From contig JBLIIJ010000019.1 in NCBI GenBank assembly GCA_047635055.1, forward strand, positions 1 to 46,707: a stretch of 46,707 nucleotides of DNA, given 5' to 3'. The translations under genes and the position numbers were made by a program. The notes below the pieces were generated by a model, which did no database searches, had not been told where the DNA came from, and saw only the letters and a list, made by a program, of their open reading frames with translations. This DNA is from JAVJRN01 sp047635055. Lineage in GTDB: Bacteria > Bacteroidota > Bacteroidia > Cytophagales > Cyclobacteriaceae. Below are positions 8,828 through 17,454 of this stretch, in pieces (position 1 is the first letter of the stretch; each line of letters starts with the position of its first letter).

Positions 8828-9161
8828 TATAGATATAGCAAAAGAGCATGACATTCAACTTATAACTGTCGTTGGAGAAATAGATGCCAGCTCGAGTATT
8901 GAATTGGACGATGCATTAAGAAGTGCATCAGATGAGGGCTCAGGGATAATAATCAACTTAGAAGGGTTGGATTACATTTCATCAGCAGGACTTGGCGTAT
9001 TCATTTCCTATATCGATGAGTTAAAAACGAAAAAAATCCTGTTCATTTTATTCGGTATGCAACCTGCTGTAAAGGAAGTCTTTGACATATTAGGTCTTAA
9101 TCAAATAATGACAATCGTGACTGATAAGGATGAAGCAATCAAAATAGCCAATGAAATATAA
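8820..9161 (+). CDS. STAS-domain anti-anti-sigma factor
   Basis: A small cytoplasmic STAS protein, 113 residues from the ATG at 8820. An upstream ATG at 8805 in the same frame would add five residues, but 8820 (MVNIDIA) fits the family better. The central LEGLDYISSAGLGVFISY carries the conserved serine pair ahead of Gly-Leu-Gly, one of which is the usual phosphorylation site. When dephosphorylated such proteins bind the RsbW-like kinase and release its target. The start overlaps the phosphatase stop by 8 bp and its end overlaps the next gene by 11 bp, implying translational coupling. Confidence 0.9.
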   Translation: MVNIDIAKEHDIQLITVVGEIDASSSIELDDALRSASDEGSGIIINLEGLDYISSAGLGVFISYIDELKTKKILFILFGMQPAVKEVFDILGLNQIMTIVTDKDEAIKIANEI

Positions 9162-9567
9162 TCTGGTCATAGCGTGTAATAAGACCAATCTGTCAAAAAT
9201 TCGGTCATTTTTAAGTGAGATTCTAGAAAGCCATGCTATAATGGAGCTAGAGGCACATAAAATGATTTTGGCAGTTGATGAAATATGCGCCAACCTGATT
9301 ATACATTCCAACCATTGCAACCCTACTAAGAAAATTGAAGTCTTAGTTAATATTCAAAAAACCGACCAAATTGTTTTCATTATCAAAGACACGGGTATTT
9401 CGTTTGATTTTGATCAATACGAAGAACCCGATATGACCGAAATAATTTCGAGTAAAAGAAAAGGAGGCGTAGGTTTAATTTTAGTAAAAAGAATAATGGA
9501 TAAAATTGAGTTTTCGACCAATAAGAATTACAATATTTGCAGATTAACTAAAAAAATCCGTTCATGA
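9151..9567 (+). CDS. RsbW-like serine kinase / anti-sigma ATPase
   Basis: The 138-residue protein is a GHKL ATPase of the HATPase_c_2 type. The N box is LAVDEICANLIIHS, the G1 box IIKDTGISFD, and the glycine-rich lid KRKGGVGLILVKRIMD. It should phosphorylate the STAS protein encoded just upstream and hold an effector inactive until that antagonist is dephosphorylated. No sigma factor gene is adjacent, so the output may be encoded elsewhere or may not be a sigma factor. It overlaps the next gene by 4 bp. Confidence 0.88.
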   Translation: MKYNLVIACNKTNLSKIRSFLSEILESHAIMELEAHKMILAVDEICANLIIHSNHCNPTKKIEVLVNIQKTDQIVFIIKDTGISFDFDQYEEPDMTEIISSKRKGGVGLILVKRIMDKIEFSTNKNYNICRLTKKIRS

Positions 9568-10427
9568 AGTTTTGGCTACTAAGCCCAATAGTACTCTTGT
9601 TTGCACTCTCATGTGAATTCTTTAAACCAAAAGAGCTGATAGAAGAGGTGCCGATTGCTACTGTCTTTAACGGGAAATCGCTTTATAGGTCAGATTTAGA
9701 AGGTCTTTTTCCAAAAAAAACATCATCCAATGATAGCAGCATACTTACAGAAAAGTACGTTGATGATTGGATTAAAAAACAGCTCATGATTGCTGAGGCG
9801 AACGAGAAAACTCAGCTTAATGAAGCCGAAATCGAAAGAAAAGTTCTTGAATATCGATATGTGCTAATTGTACATACTTTCACTAAGAATTATATTGACA
9901 AAAACCTTGATCTGTATGTCAGAGATAGTACCATAGAGAGATATTACAATCAAAAGGCTGATAATTTCCTTCTCAAGCAAAATATTATAAAGTGTATTTT
10001 TGCTAAAATCTCGAAAAATGCCCCTAATCTCAGACAGTTTCGGAGAAATTTCAGGGCATACCCAAATACGAATGATGAAGACTTTAAGTCATATTTAACG
10101 CAGTTTAGTGTGAAATCCTATGTGGAAGATTCCGTTTGGCTCCCATTTTCAGAATTGACAGCAGGCACACCATTGGAATCTCTAAATAACGACACGCAAT
10201 TTCTTCGAAAAACACAATATTCTGAAACATCCGACGCGAATTATACATATTTGCTGAAAATCTTCGACTATAAAGTTTCAGAAGAGATTTCACCACTACA
10301 ATTCATAAAAGATGATATCGTTAATATTATCATCAATAAAAGAAAGATTGAACTCAAGAAAAGACTGGAAGAAAAAATTTATGATGAAGCGATTAAAAAC
10401 GATCGATTTGAGATATATACTGACTAG
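9564..10427 (+). CDS. Lipoprotein related to SurA/PpiC folding factors (no clear PPIase domain)
   Basis: The 287-residue lipoprotein has a signal ending LLFALSC (Cys near residue 17). The body resembles the N-terminal helical chaperone part of SurA/PrsA-type proteins: VNDWIKKQ-like YVDDWIKKQLMIAEANEKTQ, then long helices and a C-terminal helix pair. I do not see a convincing parvulin active-site region. In Bacteroidota such lipoproteins are commonly encoded next to true SurA-like isomerases, as here. The start overlaps the ATPase gene by 4 bp and the end overlaps the following SurA gene by 47 bp, so the genes are probably co-translated. The role is inferred to be outer-membrane protein folding. 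Confidence 0.65.
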   Translation: MKFWLLSPIVLLFALSCEFFKPKELIEEVPIATVFNGKSLYRSDLEGLFPKKTSSNDSSILTEKYVDDWIKKQLMIAEANEKTQLNEAEIERKVLEYRYVLIVHTFTKNYIDKNLDLYVRDSTIERYYNQKADNFLLKQNIIKCIFAKISKNAPNLRQFRRNFRAYPNTNDEDFKSYLTQFSVKSYVEDSVWLPFSELTAGTPLESLNNDTQFLRKTQYSETSDANYTYLLKIFDYKVSEEISPLQFIKDDIVNIIINKRKIELKKRLEEKIYDEAIKNDRFEIYTD

Positions 10428-11730
10428 CCTAGCATTTATAGTATTATTCATTACCGCTTCTGCACAAGAGCGAGTAAATATTGATAAGATAATAGCTAAG
10501 GTCGATGACTATATAGTATTAAAATCGGACTTAGAAAAAGGCTATTTGGAATTCCTATCTAGAGGTGAGTTCAGAGGAGCGAATGCAAAGTGTCAGGTAT
10601 TAGAGCAACTCGTTGTGAATAAAATGCTTGTTGCCAAATCAATTATAGATTCTGTTGAAGTTTCTGATGATGAAGTAAAAAGCAATTTATCAAGACGCAT
10701 GGAGTACATGGTTTCGCAAGTTGGCTCTCCTGACGAAATAGAAAAATTCTACGGAAAAACGCTAGATCAGTTGGAAGATGAGCTTTTTGAAAGTATCAAG
10801 GAGCAAATGATCATTCAACGGATGCAACAGGAAATCACCAGTAATCTTAAAGTGTCTCCCTCTGAAGTAAGGAAATTTTACAACAAGATTCCAAGAGATT
10901 CATTGCCCTACTTTTCTACAGAAGTACAGGTCGGTCAAATCGTCGTTATCCCCGAAGCTGGTAAGTCTCAGATTAACAAAGTAAAGAAAGAGATGTACGA
11001 ACTTAGGGGCAGAATAATCAAAGGAGAATCTTTTTCAACTATTGCACGACAGTATTCCGATGATCCTGGATCTGCACCTCGCGGGGGCCAACTTCCTTTC
11101 TTTAAAAGAGGAGACTTAGCACCTGAGTATGAAGCTACGGCCATGACCTTGCAGCCTGGTGAACTCTCCATGCCCGTCCAATCAGATTTTGGTGTCCATT
11201 TAATTGAACTACAAGAGAAACGAGGAAACACATTTAGAAGTCGACACATACTAAAAACGCCCAAGCCATCTCTTGATGACGTTCAGGAAGCAGAAAACTT
11301 TCTAGATAGTTTGAGGACATTAATATTAAATGATAGCATTGATTTTCAGGCAGCAGCAAAAGAGCATAGCGATGACAAGTCAACAAGCTCCAATGGAGGA
11401 TTTTTCTTAGATGAAAATGGATCTGCTAGAATTTCAGTGGAGGAACTAGACCCAACCATTTTCTTCACATTGGATACCATGAAAATCGGTAATATTACGA
11501 GACCTGAGAGGTTTCAACAACAAGATGGATCATATGCGTTTAGAATATTATATTACAAATACAAAGTGCCTCCACATCAAGCGAATCTAAAGATCGATTA
11601 CCAGAAAATAGCTGCCGCTACACTCAATGATAAACGTAATCGAATACTATCAAAATGGTTTGAGGATGCAAGAAAAAATGTTTTTATCGATATAGATCCG
11701 GCATATAAATTCTGCAACCTCTTAGAATAA
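10381..11730 (+). CDS. surA: SurA-like periplasmic peptidyl-prolyl isomerase
   Basis: The frame is open from 10312, but the ATG at 10381 (or 10384) begins a proper signal peptide, MKRLKTIDLRYILTSLAF through ITASAQ, so it is preferred; the product is then about 449 residues. A SurA N-terminal domain follows (VNIDKIIAKVDDYIVLKSDL). The first parvulin domain shows FSTIARQYSDDPGSAPRGGQ and VQSDFGVHLIELQEK. A second, more divergent parvulin region carries FQAAAKEHSDDKSTSSNGG. SurA escorts outer-membrane proteins through the periplasm. The start lies inside the preceding lipoprotein gene. The gene symbol is by family similarity. Confidence 0.88.
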   Translation: MMKRLKTIDLRYILTSLAFIVLFITASAQERVNIDKIIAKVDDYIVLKSDLEKGYLEFLSRGEFRGANAKCQVLEQLVVNKMLVAKSIIDSVEVSDDEVKSNLSRRMEYMVSQVGSPDEIEKFYGKTLDQLEDELFESIKEQMIIQRMQQEITSNLKVSPSEVRKFYNKIPRDSLPYFSTEVQVGQIVVIPEAGKSQINKVKKEMYELRGRIIKGESFSTIARQYSDDPGSAPRGGQLPFFKRGDLAPEYEATAMTLQPGELSMPVQSDFGVHLIELQEKRGNTFRSRHILKTPKPSLDDVQEAENFLDSLRTLILNDSIDFQAAAKEHSDDKSTSSNGGFFLDENGSARISVEELDPTIFFTLDTMKIGNITRPERFQQQDGSYAFRILYYKYKVPPHQANLKIDYQKIAAATLNDKRNRILSKWFEDARKNVFIDIDPAYKFCNLLE

Positions 11731-11745
11731 TTTACTATAATCAGC

Positions 11746-12711
11746 ATGTCAGAAATAAAAGACGAAGTGGCCTTGGCCAAAGAAATTTATGAAGCGTATC
11801 ATAAATTGCGAAAGGAAATTAGTAAGGTAATTGTTGGACAAGATGAAGTTGTCAGGCTTTTAATTACCTCTATATTTTGTTCTGGTCATTCTTTACTAGT
11901 GGGCGTTCCTGGTCTAGCCAAAACGCTACTCGTACAAACGATTTCAAACAGTTTAGGTCTCGACTATAGTCGTATTCAATTTACCCCAGACTTAATGCCC
12001 TCTGATGTCTTAGGAGCGGAGACCTTAGATCAAAACAGAAATCTAAGATTTGTGAAAGGGCCAATCTTCTCTAACATCGTGCTAGCAGATGAAATCAACA
12101 GAACCCCTCCTAAAACCCAATCGGCTTTACTTGAGGCGATGCAAGAAGGTAGTGTCACCATTGGAGGAAACAATTATCAATTAGATAAGCCTTTTTTCGT
12201 TTTGGCCACTCAAAACCCTATCGAACAGGAAGGAACCTACCCATTACCTGAAGCGCAGCTCGACAGGTTCATGTTTATGATCAAATTGGGATATCCTTCA
12301 TTAGAAGAAGAGTTGAATATTGTCAAAAAAACCACTTCGACTATTGTAAATCAGATTAATCAGGTTTTAACTAAAGAGCAAATATTGGCCTATCAAGCCC
12401 TTGTTAGGCGTGTTCCAGTTCCTGATAATGTATTTGAATATGCTGTTAAGCTGGTGCATAAAACAAGACCACAAAGTGAAACAGCCTTACCTATTACAAA
12501 TGAATATCTCGAATGGGGGGCCGGTCCAAGAGCAAGCCAATTTTTAATCCTAGGAGCTAAATGTAACGCGCTACTAAACGGTAAATTCTCACCGGATATA
12601 GAAGATGTGCAACAAGTAGCACATCCAATTTTAGGTCATAGAATCGTTCGAAACTTCAAAGCTGAAGCCGAAGGAAAGACTGAAGAGTTGATAATCGATG
12701 CGCTTCTTTAA
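11746..12711 (+). CDS. MoxR-family AAA+ ATPase
   Basis: The 321-residue protein carries Walker A GVPGLAKTLLVQ, Walker B VLADEINRTPPKTQSALLEA and sensor ATQNPIEQEGTYPLPEAQ, followed by a C-terminal lid domain. MoxR ATPases act as chaperone-like activators, usually with DUF58 and von Willebrand A-domain partners encoded downstream. Here the next gene is the convergent pheS, so the partners are missing locally. It begins 15 bp after the SurA gene and is probably the last gene of the plus-strand run that starts at 6773. Its stop overlaps the pheS stop by 4 bp. Confidence 0.93.
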   Translation: MSEIKDEVALAKEIYEAYHKLRKEISKVIVGQDEVVRLLITSIFCSGHSLLVGVPGLAKTLLVQTISNSLGLDYSRIQFTPDLMPSDVLGAETLDQNRNLRFVKGPIFSNIVLADEINRTPPKTQSALLEAMQEGSVTIGGNNYQLDKPFFVLATQNPIEQEGTYPLPEAQLDRFMFMIKLGYPSLEEELNIVKKTTSTIVNQINQVLTKEQILAYQALVRRVPVPDNVFEYAVKLVHKTRPQSETALPITNEYLEWGAGPRASQFLILGAKCNALLNGKFSPDIEDVQQVAHPILGHRIVRNFKAEAEGKTEELIIDALL

Positions 12712-13715
12712 AACTGATTTAAGAAGCGTACATCGTTCTCAGAAAATAATCTAATATCATCGATTTGATATTTGAGCATGGTCATTCGTTCTACACCCAT
12801 ACCGAAAGCAAAGCCGCTGTACTCTTTAGCATCAATACCACAATTTTCTAGTACATTCGGATCAACCATCCCAGATCCTCCAATCTCAACCCAGCCGGAA
12901 TTCTTACAAATTTTACAGCCGTCACCGCCACAAATAAAACAACTAATATCGATCTCTGCACTTGGTTCAGTAAAAGGGAAATAAGACGGTCTAAACCTAA
13001 TCTGAGTCCCCTCTCCAAAAAAAGCTGTAGCAAAATGATAAATAGTCTGTTTTAAATCCTTGAAGCTTACACCTTTGTCGACATACAAACCCTCTATCTG
13101 ATTAAAAAAACAATGGGCTCTGGCAGAAATTGCTTCATTTCTGTATACTCGACCTGGCATAATTGACCTAAATGGCGGAGTTCCATGCTCCATCAATCGT
13201 GTCTGCACATTTGAAGTATGGGTTCTTAATAATATATCTGGGTTCTTTTTAAGAAAATAGGTGTCCTGCATATCTCGTGCAGGATGGTTCTCTGGAAAAT
13301 TTAAAGCGGTGAAATTATGCCAGTCATCTTCAATTTCTGGGCCGTCAGAAACATTAAACCCTTGCCTCTCAAATATTTGAATGATCCTATTTTTAACTTG
13401 TGTCAACGGGTGAACTGAGCCCATATTAATATTATCAGGCAAAGTAACATCGGAGTAATGTGTCTCATTTGACTCCTTTGATGATAACTCATTAGAAAAA
13501 GACTTAAGCTTGCTTTGTACGTCTTGTTTTAGTTGATTTATCGGACCTCCAAATTCTTTTTTTTGATCGGACGAAATAGTCTTAAATTCGTCAAAAAGCT
13601 TACTTATTACTCCCTTTCGACTTATATATGTTAATCTGAAATTCTCTAATTCCTGTGCTGTAGACACAGATATATTAGCTAGTTCCGTCTTTATCAAATC
13701 AATTTTATCTCTCAT
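12708..13715 (-). CDS. pheS: Phenylalanine--tRNA ligase alpha subunit
   Basis: The 335-residue catalytic alpha subunit charges tRNA-Phe in an alpha2-beta2 complex with PheT, which is not in the window. The N-terminal coiled-coil tRNA-binding arm is about residues 1-85. The class II core follows with HPLTQVKNRI, GPEIEDDWHNFTALN, the motif 2 region PGRVYRNEAISARAHCFFNQ, a Cys-rich CFICGGDGCKICKNSGW insert and motif 3 GFAFGMGVERMTML. The length is normal. A TAnnTTTG element lies about 17 nt upstream of the start. It is convergent with the MoxR gene. Confidence 0.98.
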   Translation of the reverse strand: MRDKIDLIKTELANISVSTAQELENFRLTYISRKGVISKLFDEFKTISSDQKKEFGGPINQLKQDVQSKLKSFSNELSSKESNETHYSDVTLPDNINMGSVHPLTQVKNRIIQIFERQGFNVSDGPEIEDDWHNFTALNFPENHPARDMQDTYFLKKNPDILLRTHTSNVQTRLMEHGTPPFRSIMPGRVYRNEAISARAHCFFNQIEGLYVDKGVSFKDLKQTIYHFATAFFGEGTQIRFRPSYFPFTEPSAEIDISCFICGGDGCKICKNSGWVEIGGSGMVDPNVLENCGIDAKEYSGFAFGMGVERMTMLKYQIDDIRLFSENDVRFLNQF

Positions 13716-13731
13716 TTTTTTAATATGAGTG

Positions 13732-13739
13732 CAAAACTA
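13732..13739 (-). promoter_or_regulatory. Putative -7 promoter element of pheS
   Basis: On the minus strand the sequence is TAGTTTTG, matching TAnnTTTG, 16 nt upstream of the pheS ATG. It is identical to the guaB element. A -33 element is not evident. Confidence 0.42.
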
Positions 13740-13751
13740 GTCATTGAGATA

Positions 13752-14849
13752 TTAGGAGCCTCTTTTTGATTCAGAAATATCTGGTGAATTATTGACGATA
13801 ACATTGCTCCCCATAAATTTCTTCTTTATGACCAGTCGGTCAATTACAAGTCCAAACAATATGACATCAGCAATGAGTATTGGAATAATAAGATTCATTC
13901 CAATACTCATTGAAAATGTATAAGCCACCCAAATCTGAAATAATGTAAAAGAAAGCAAGGTTAATGTCGCTTGGCCATGATTCATGCCTATTTTCAATAG
14001 ACTATGATGAATATGACTCCTATCAGGGTAAAAGGGAGATTGTCCCTTAGATAATCTGAGAACAAATACTTTGATTGTATCATAAAGAGGGATGGCTAAA
14101 ACTGCACCAATTAATGGCAAAGATTCATCCAAAGGTAGCTCTAGACTTAAACTACTTGCGTTTATAACAGCTATTGAAAGAACGGAAACGATAAAGCCGA
14201 TGATCATTGATCCTGTATCACCCATGAATATTTTGGATGGAAACCAGTTAAAAAATAGAAAGGCTATTAGCGCACCACTTAAAGAAAACGCAATGATCGA
14301 ATAACCATTCAACCCAAGTATTAAAAAGCACCAGCCAAGACAAACACTAGCCAAAGCTCCTATTGATCCAGCAAGCCCATCAATCCCGTCAATAAGATTA
14401 AAGGCATTAGTCAAGCCTATTATGAAAACAATGGTTAGAACAAACTCAAGATGGAAAGGGAGCACATTAATGCCAAATAAACCATACAAACCTGTAAAAT
14501 GAACATCAGACACAAAAACAACAATCAATGATGCTAAAATTTGCACGGAGAATTTTTGGGTTGCTTCGAGGCTTGCGATATCGTCACGAACACCTAGTAA
14601 GAAAATCATAATAATACTCGCAATGAAATATTTTAAATCAGTAAACTCCGAACCATCAAGTGCTGTGAATAAGGCTAAAATAAAACCAATAAAAAAAGCA
14701 AGTCCTCCTAAAGACGGTGCGTTAGTTTTGTGAATTTTTCTTCTGTCGGGTATATCGAGAAGATCAATAGCTTTGAATAACTTAATGACGACTGGCATTA
14801 AGAAAAACGAAACTGTAAATGAAATTGCTAAGGCTACAAGTGCAAACAT
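13752..14849 (-). CDS. WecA/MraY-like polyprenyl-phosphate sugar-1-phosphate transferase
   Basis: The 365-residue membrane enzyme of glycosyltransferase family 4 (phospho-sugar transferase type) has about 10-11 hydrophobic segments. Diagnostic motifs are GVRDDIASLEATQKF, NAFNLIDGIDGLAGS, FMGDTGSMIIGF and the WecA-like histidine motif PDRSHIHHSLLKIG. The histidine motif favours the WecA/TagO group over MraY. It would load a HexNAc-1-phosphate onto undecaprenyl phosphate at the cytoplasmic face. It is separated from the WcaJ-type gene by 231 bp in which I see nothing else coding. Confidence 0.9.
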   Translation of the reverse strand: MFALVALAISFTVSFFLMPVVIKLFKAIDLLDIPDRRKIHKTNAPSLGGLAFFIGFILALFTALDGSEFTDLKYFIASIIMIFLLGVRDDIASLEATQKFSVQILASLIVVFVSDVHFTGLYGLFGINVLPFHLEFVLTIVFIIGLTNAFNLIDGIDGLAGSIGALASVCLGWCFLILGLNGYSIIAFSLSGALIAFLFFNWFPSKIFMGDTGSMIIGFIVSVLSIAVINASSLSLELPLDESLPLIGAVLAIPLYDTIKVFVLRLSKGQSPFYPDRSHIHHSLLKIGMNHGQATLTLLSFTLFQIWVAYTFSMSIGMNLIIPILIADVILFGLVIDRLVIKKKFMGSNVIVNNSPDISESKRGS

Positions 14850-14869
14850 CTATTATGATAATATGAGAT

Positions 14870-14877
14870 CAAAAGTA
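14870..14877 (-). promoter_or_regulatory. Putative -7 promoter element of the WecA-like gene
   Basis: The minus-strand sequence TACTTTTG matches TAnnTTTG about 20 nt before the ATG at 14849, implying a short leader. No clear -33 element is seen. Confidence 0.42.
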
Positions 14878-15080
14878 CATCATAGAACATTACTCTTGTT
14901 AGTAAATTAGATAAACAGCCTAATAAAGAGGTTCGATTCTATGTTTTGCTAGTTAACTTTTTACTGGATGCTACTTTAGTTGAGACATTAATCGATCTGG
15001 GGTCACAAAATTAATTGATAGATAAATCCAATCTTAAATTAAAACTGCTGTAATTCATTACTTATTAATCACTTGTGCCC

Positions 15081-16442
15081 TTAATACGCATTTTCATTTC
15101 CTCTGATGATAGAAAGGATAGTCAGGAGGATAATCTTTATATCGAAAAGCATTGTCCATTTTTTAACATAAAATCGATCTAGCCGTACTCTTCCACTCAT
15201 ATCACTAAAATCTGTCGTCTCTCCTCTAAAGCCTTTAGCCTGCGCTAACCCAGTTATCCCTGGCTTTACAGCATGTCTCTGCCAAAATTTTTCAATTGAT
15301 GGTTGAAATTTTTCATTAAGCTTTATTGGGTGAGGCCGTGGACCTACCACCGACATTTCTCCAAAAAAAACATTAATAAATTGGGGAATCTCATCCAAAC
15401 TGGACTTTCTTAGGAATGCTCCTACTTTGGTGATGCGACTATCGTTTTTAGTGGCTTGCTTTGTATCTGAGTCCGTGTTAACAACCATTGTTCTAAACTT
15501 TAAGCAAAGGAATAGCCTATTTTGCCTTCCATGTCTATTCTGCCTAAAAAAAATTGGACCACTTGATTCGAGTTTAATAATTAACCCGATAAGTGGCACT
15601 AACCACGAAAGTACAGAGATCATAACCAGCAGCGAAAACAAGAAATCAAACCCTCTTTTTGCAAATTGATTTATATGGCTGTCTAAGGGGATTGGGTTCA
15701 AATTAAGAACGGGAATAATACCGTAATTTTGCACTTCTAGTGATCTATTACTAATTGCACTGAACTGAGATAACAGCTTAATTTTTATCAAATGGTTTTC
15801 TGCATAATCAACCAGCTCGGCAATATCTTCCTCAGATATTATTGGCGTATAAATAAAAAGAATATCAATACTTTGTTCGTTTAACTCTTCCTTTATTCTG
15901 TCAACCGCTCTGTCATCACCTAGGTAACCAGAAACTCTGTAACCAATACTCTTATTAATTTTAAAATAATTAAATAACTCGTCAGTTGTAGCATGTTTTC
16001 CTAGAAAAGCAACTCTTCTTATATTATACCCTCTTGCTCTGGAATATCGAATAAAAAAATACCAAAAAGCTCTCCATGAAACTGCGCCAATAGAAAAATA
16101 TAAGTAGGTGTATAATAAAACCTCTCTTGAAATAGCACTTTGGTTAGTCAACATCCAAAATAGAAGTACGACTATTGGGTTGATAATTAAAGCAATCGAG
16201 ATTTTATTTAGGTATTCAAAAAAACTCACGTCACGGTAGGCTTTATTCAAGCCTGTCAAAAAGAAAGTAATCAGCCATATTACACTTAAGATGAGTTCAA
16301 ATTCAAATATGCTCCTTAAACCTAATGCATCTGGATTATTAGAAATAGTAAAAATCGATGACCAATACGCCCCATTGAAACAAATTAAATCCAGTAAAAG
16401 AAATATTGTTGGAATGTATTTTGAATATCTATGGCGAATCAT
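15081..16442 (-). CDS. WcaJ-type polyprenyl glycosylphosphotransferase, copy 1
   Basis: The 453-residue enzyme transfers a sugar phosphate from a nucleotide sugar to undecaprenyl phosphate and so starts polysaccharide repeat units. It has four to five N-terminal membrane spans, a Rossmann-like central region (RRVAFLGKHATTDELFNYF), then the catalytic bacterial-transferase domain with FFRQNRHGRQNRLFLCLKFR and SSLDEIPQFINVFFGEMSVV. The frame is open to an ATG at 16490, but the ATG at 16442 (MIRHRYSKY) is chosen because it matches the natural start of both copies. A close paralogue lies at 18676. The 118-bp region spanning the start is nearly identical in both, far more than the body. Confidence 0.92.
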   Translation of the reverse strand: MIRHRYSKYIPTIFLLLDLICFNGAYWSSIFTISNNPDALGLRSIFEFELILSVIWLITFFLTGLNKAYRDVSFFEYLNKISIALIINPIVVLLFWMLTNQSAISREVLLYTYLYFSIGAVSWRAFWYFFIRYSRARGYNIRRVAFLGKHATTDELFNYFKINKSIGYRVSGYLGDDRAVDRIKEELNEQSIDILFIYTPIISEEDIAELVDYAENHLIKIKLLSQFSAISNRSLEVQNYGIIPVLNLNPIPLDSHINQFAKRGFDFLFSLLVMISVLSWLVPLIGLIIKLESSGPIFFRQNRHGRQNRLFLCLKFRTMVVNTDSDTKQATKNDSRITKVGAFLRKSSLDEIPQFINVFFGEMSVVGPRPHPIKLNEKFQPSIEKFWQRHAVKPGITGLAQAKGFRGETTDFSDMSGRVRLDRFYVKKWTMLFDIKIILLTILSIIRGNENAY

Positions 16443-16531
16443 ATTACAAGATTTGAGTAAAAATAAGTGTAATCCGGAAAGAAGACACATTATACATTGT
16501 AAATGGTTGTAAAATACCCTAAAGTGGGTAG
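16414..16531 (-). repeat. 118-bp leader repeat, copy 1
   Basis: This covers the first nine to ten codons of the copy 1 glycosylphosphotransferase and about 90 bp upstream. It matches 20003-20120 with no gaps and only four mismatches. It includes two TTGTAAA heptamers (16497-16503 and 16507-16513 on the plus strand) exactly 10 bp apart. Similarity stops abruptly at a GGGTAG on the upstream side. It probably carries the promoter and a control site. Confidence 0.85.
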
Positions 16532-16954
16532 GGAAGTTTAAGTTTCTAATTTAATTTAATTTCTCCGGTTGATTACAACCTCATTTTATTCTCCCTTTTG
16601 AGCCTATCATAAGTTCCCATCAAAAAGCTCCTACACCTGAACTATACAGCCGCTTTTTAGATGTTACTGCATGTCTAATCAAATTAAAAACAAGTTCTCC
16701 TGTGAAGGCTACTACCACGCTATTTAATCGCCACATCCTTGATTGCTAAATCATCAGGTTCCGGGAGAAGTTACTACCTCAAAGGGAAGCATAATTAGGT
16801 AAAAAGGAAGGATAATTATTTGAGTAATACCCTGAAAATCAGTATAATGTAAGTGAATTAGAAACACTTAAAAATCATGCTTTTTTCTTAATATATCCAA
16901 AACATCGATGCACTTCGATCATTTTTCATAAAGCCACAAAAGGCAATAGAGATC
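16532..16954. other. Non-coding spacer, no gene seen
   Basis: This AT-rich stretch separates the leader repeat from the transposase relic. I find no reading frame of useful length, no RNA gene and no terminator. It may hold older decayed sequence. Confidence 0.5.
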
Positions 16955-17417
16955 ATGGTTCATCATTTGGAGTATTTTCATTTTAACAAGTTGTCAAAAT
17001 CTTTTGACGCTATAAAAAGTAAAGGCGTTCCGGTTGGTAAGTTGCTACAAGTACTTATCCGCTTGCTATTTATACACAAGGCCATTATCTACGAATTACT
17101 ATTTAGCGGATTAGCTAATCTTTCAGAAGCTAAAAGGACGCCTATTACGAGTTGAAAAATCATATGGGAGTAAACTGAGGGGATTCCTTGATAAATTTGT
17201 AACACGTTTCAATAAAATGATAAAAAAAAAGACTGATCAAGGCCGTCAAGGAGGTGTCAACTGTCTGATTCCTATATTGGTCAAACCTAATCTTAAGATT
17301 AATATAACGTGGTTTTACCTTGAGTTTAAAGAGCGCTTGCCATTGATAAGTGAAAGTACGAATATCTACTATTTCCACGTTTTAGAAAATAACGAAATAG
17401 GATTAACTGATAAATAA
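16955..17417 (+). pseudogene. Decayed IS4-like transposase fragment
   Basis: Three frame segments join into one protein-like sequence. The first (from 16955) reads FNKLSKSFDAIKSKGVPVGK through LANLSEAKR. Restoring one G near 17137 continues as DAYYELKNHMGVN (17137-17175). Restoring another G near 17177 turns TGA into TGG and continues as WRGFLDKFVTRFNKMIKKKT. This resembles the N-terminal part of IS4-type DDE transposases in Bacteroidota. After that the frame is open to 17417 but no longer recognisable, and the catalytic DDE part is missing. No terminal inverted repeats were found. It lies between the two glycosylphosphotransferase copies. Confidence 0.55.
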
Positions 17418-17454
17418 GCTTGAACCTATTTCTTAGAAGAATTCAATCCTTGAA

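Noticed and set aside
10312..10380. Upstream in-frame start for the SurA-like protein
   Set aside because: It would place a charged 23-residue extension before a clear signal peptide.
14921..14950. A GTTCGATTC string resembling a tRNA T-loop
   Set aside because: The flanking bases do not pair into a T-stem and no acceptor or anticodon arm is found.
16443..16490. Extra 16 N-terminal codons (MCLLSGLHLFLL...) on WcaJ-type copy 1, also present in copy 2
   Set aside because: They lie in the 118-bp leader, which is conserved at nucleotide level beyond them, and MIRHRYSKY is a natural start; two of three changes between copies are silent, so translation is not fully excluded.
17160..17378. Minus-strand open frame of 72 codons across the transposase relic
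   Set aside because: The plus-strand reading gives transposase-like sequence after two one-base repairs; the minus frame has no family features.
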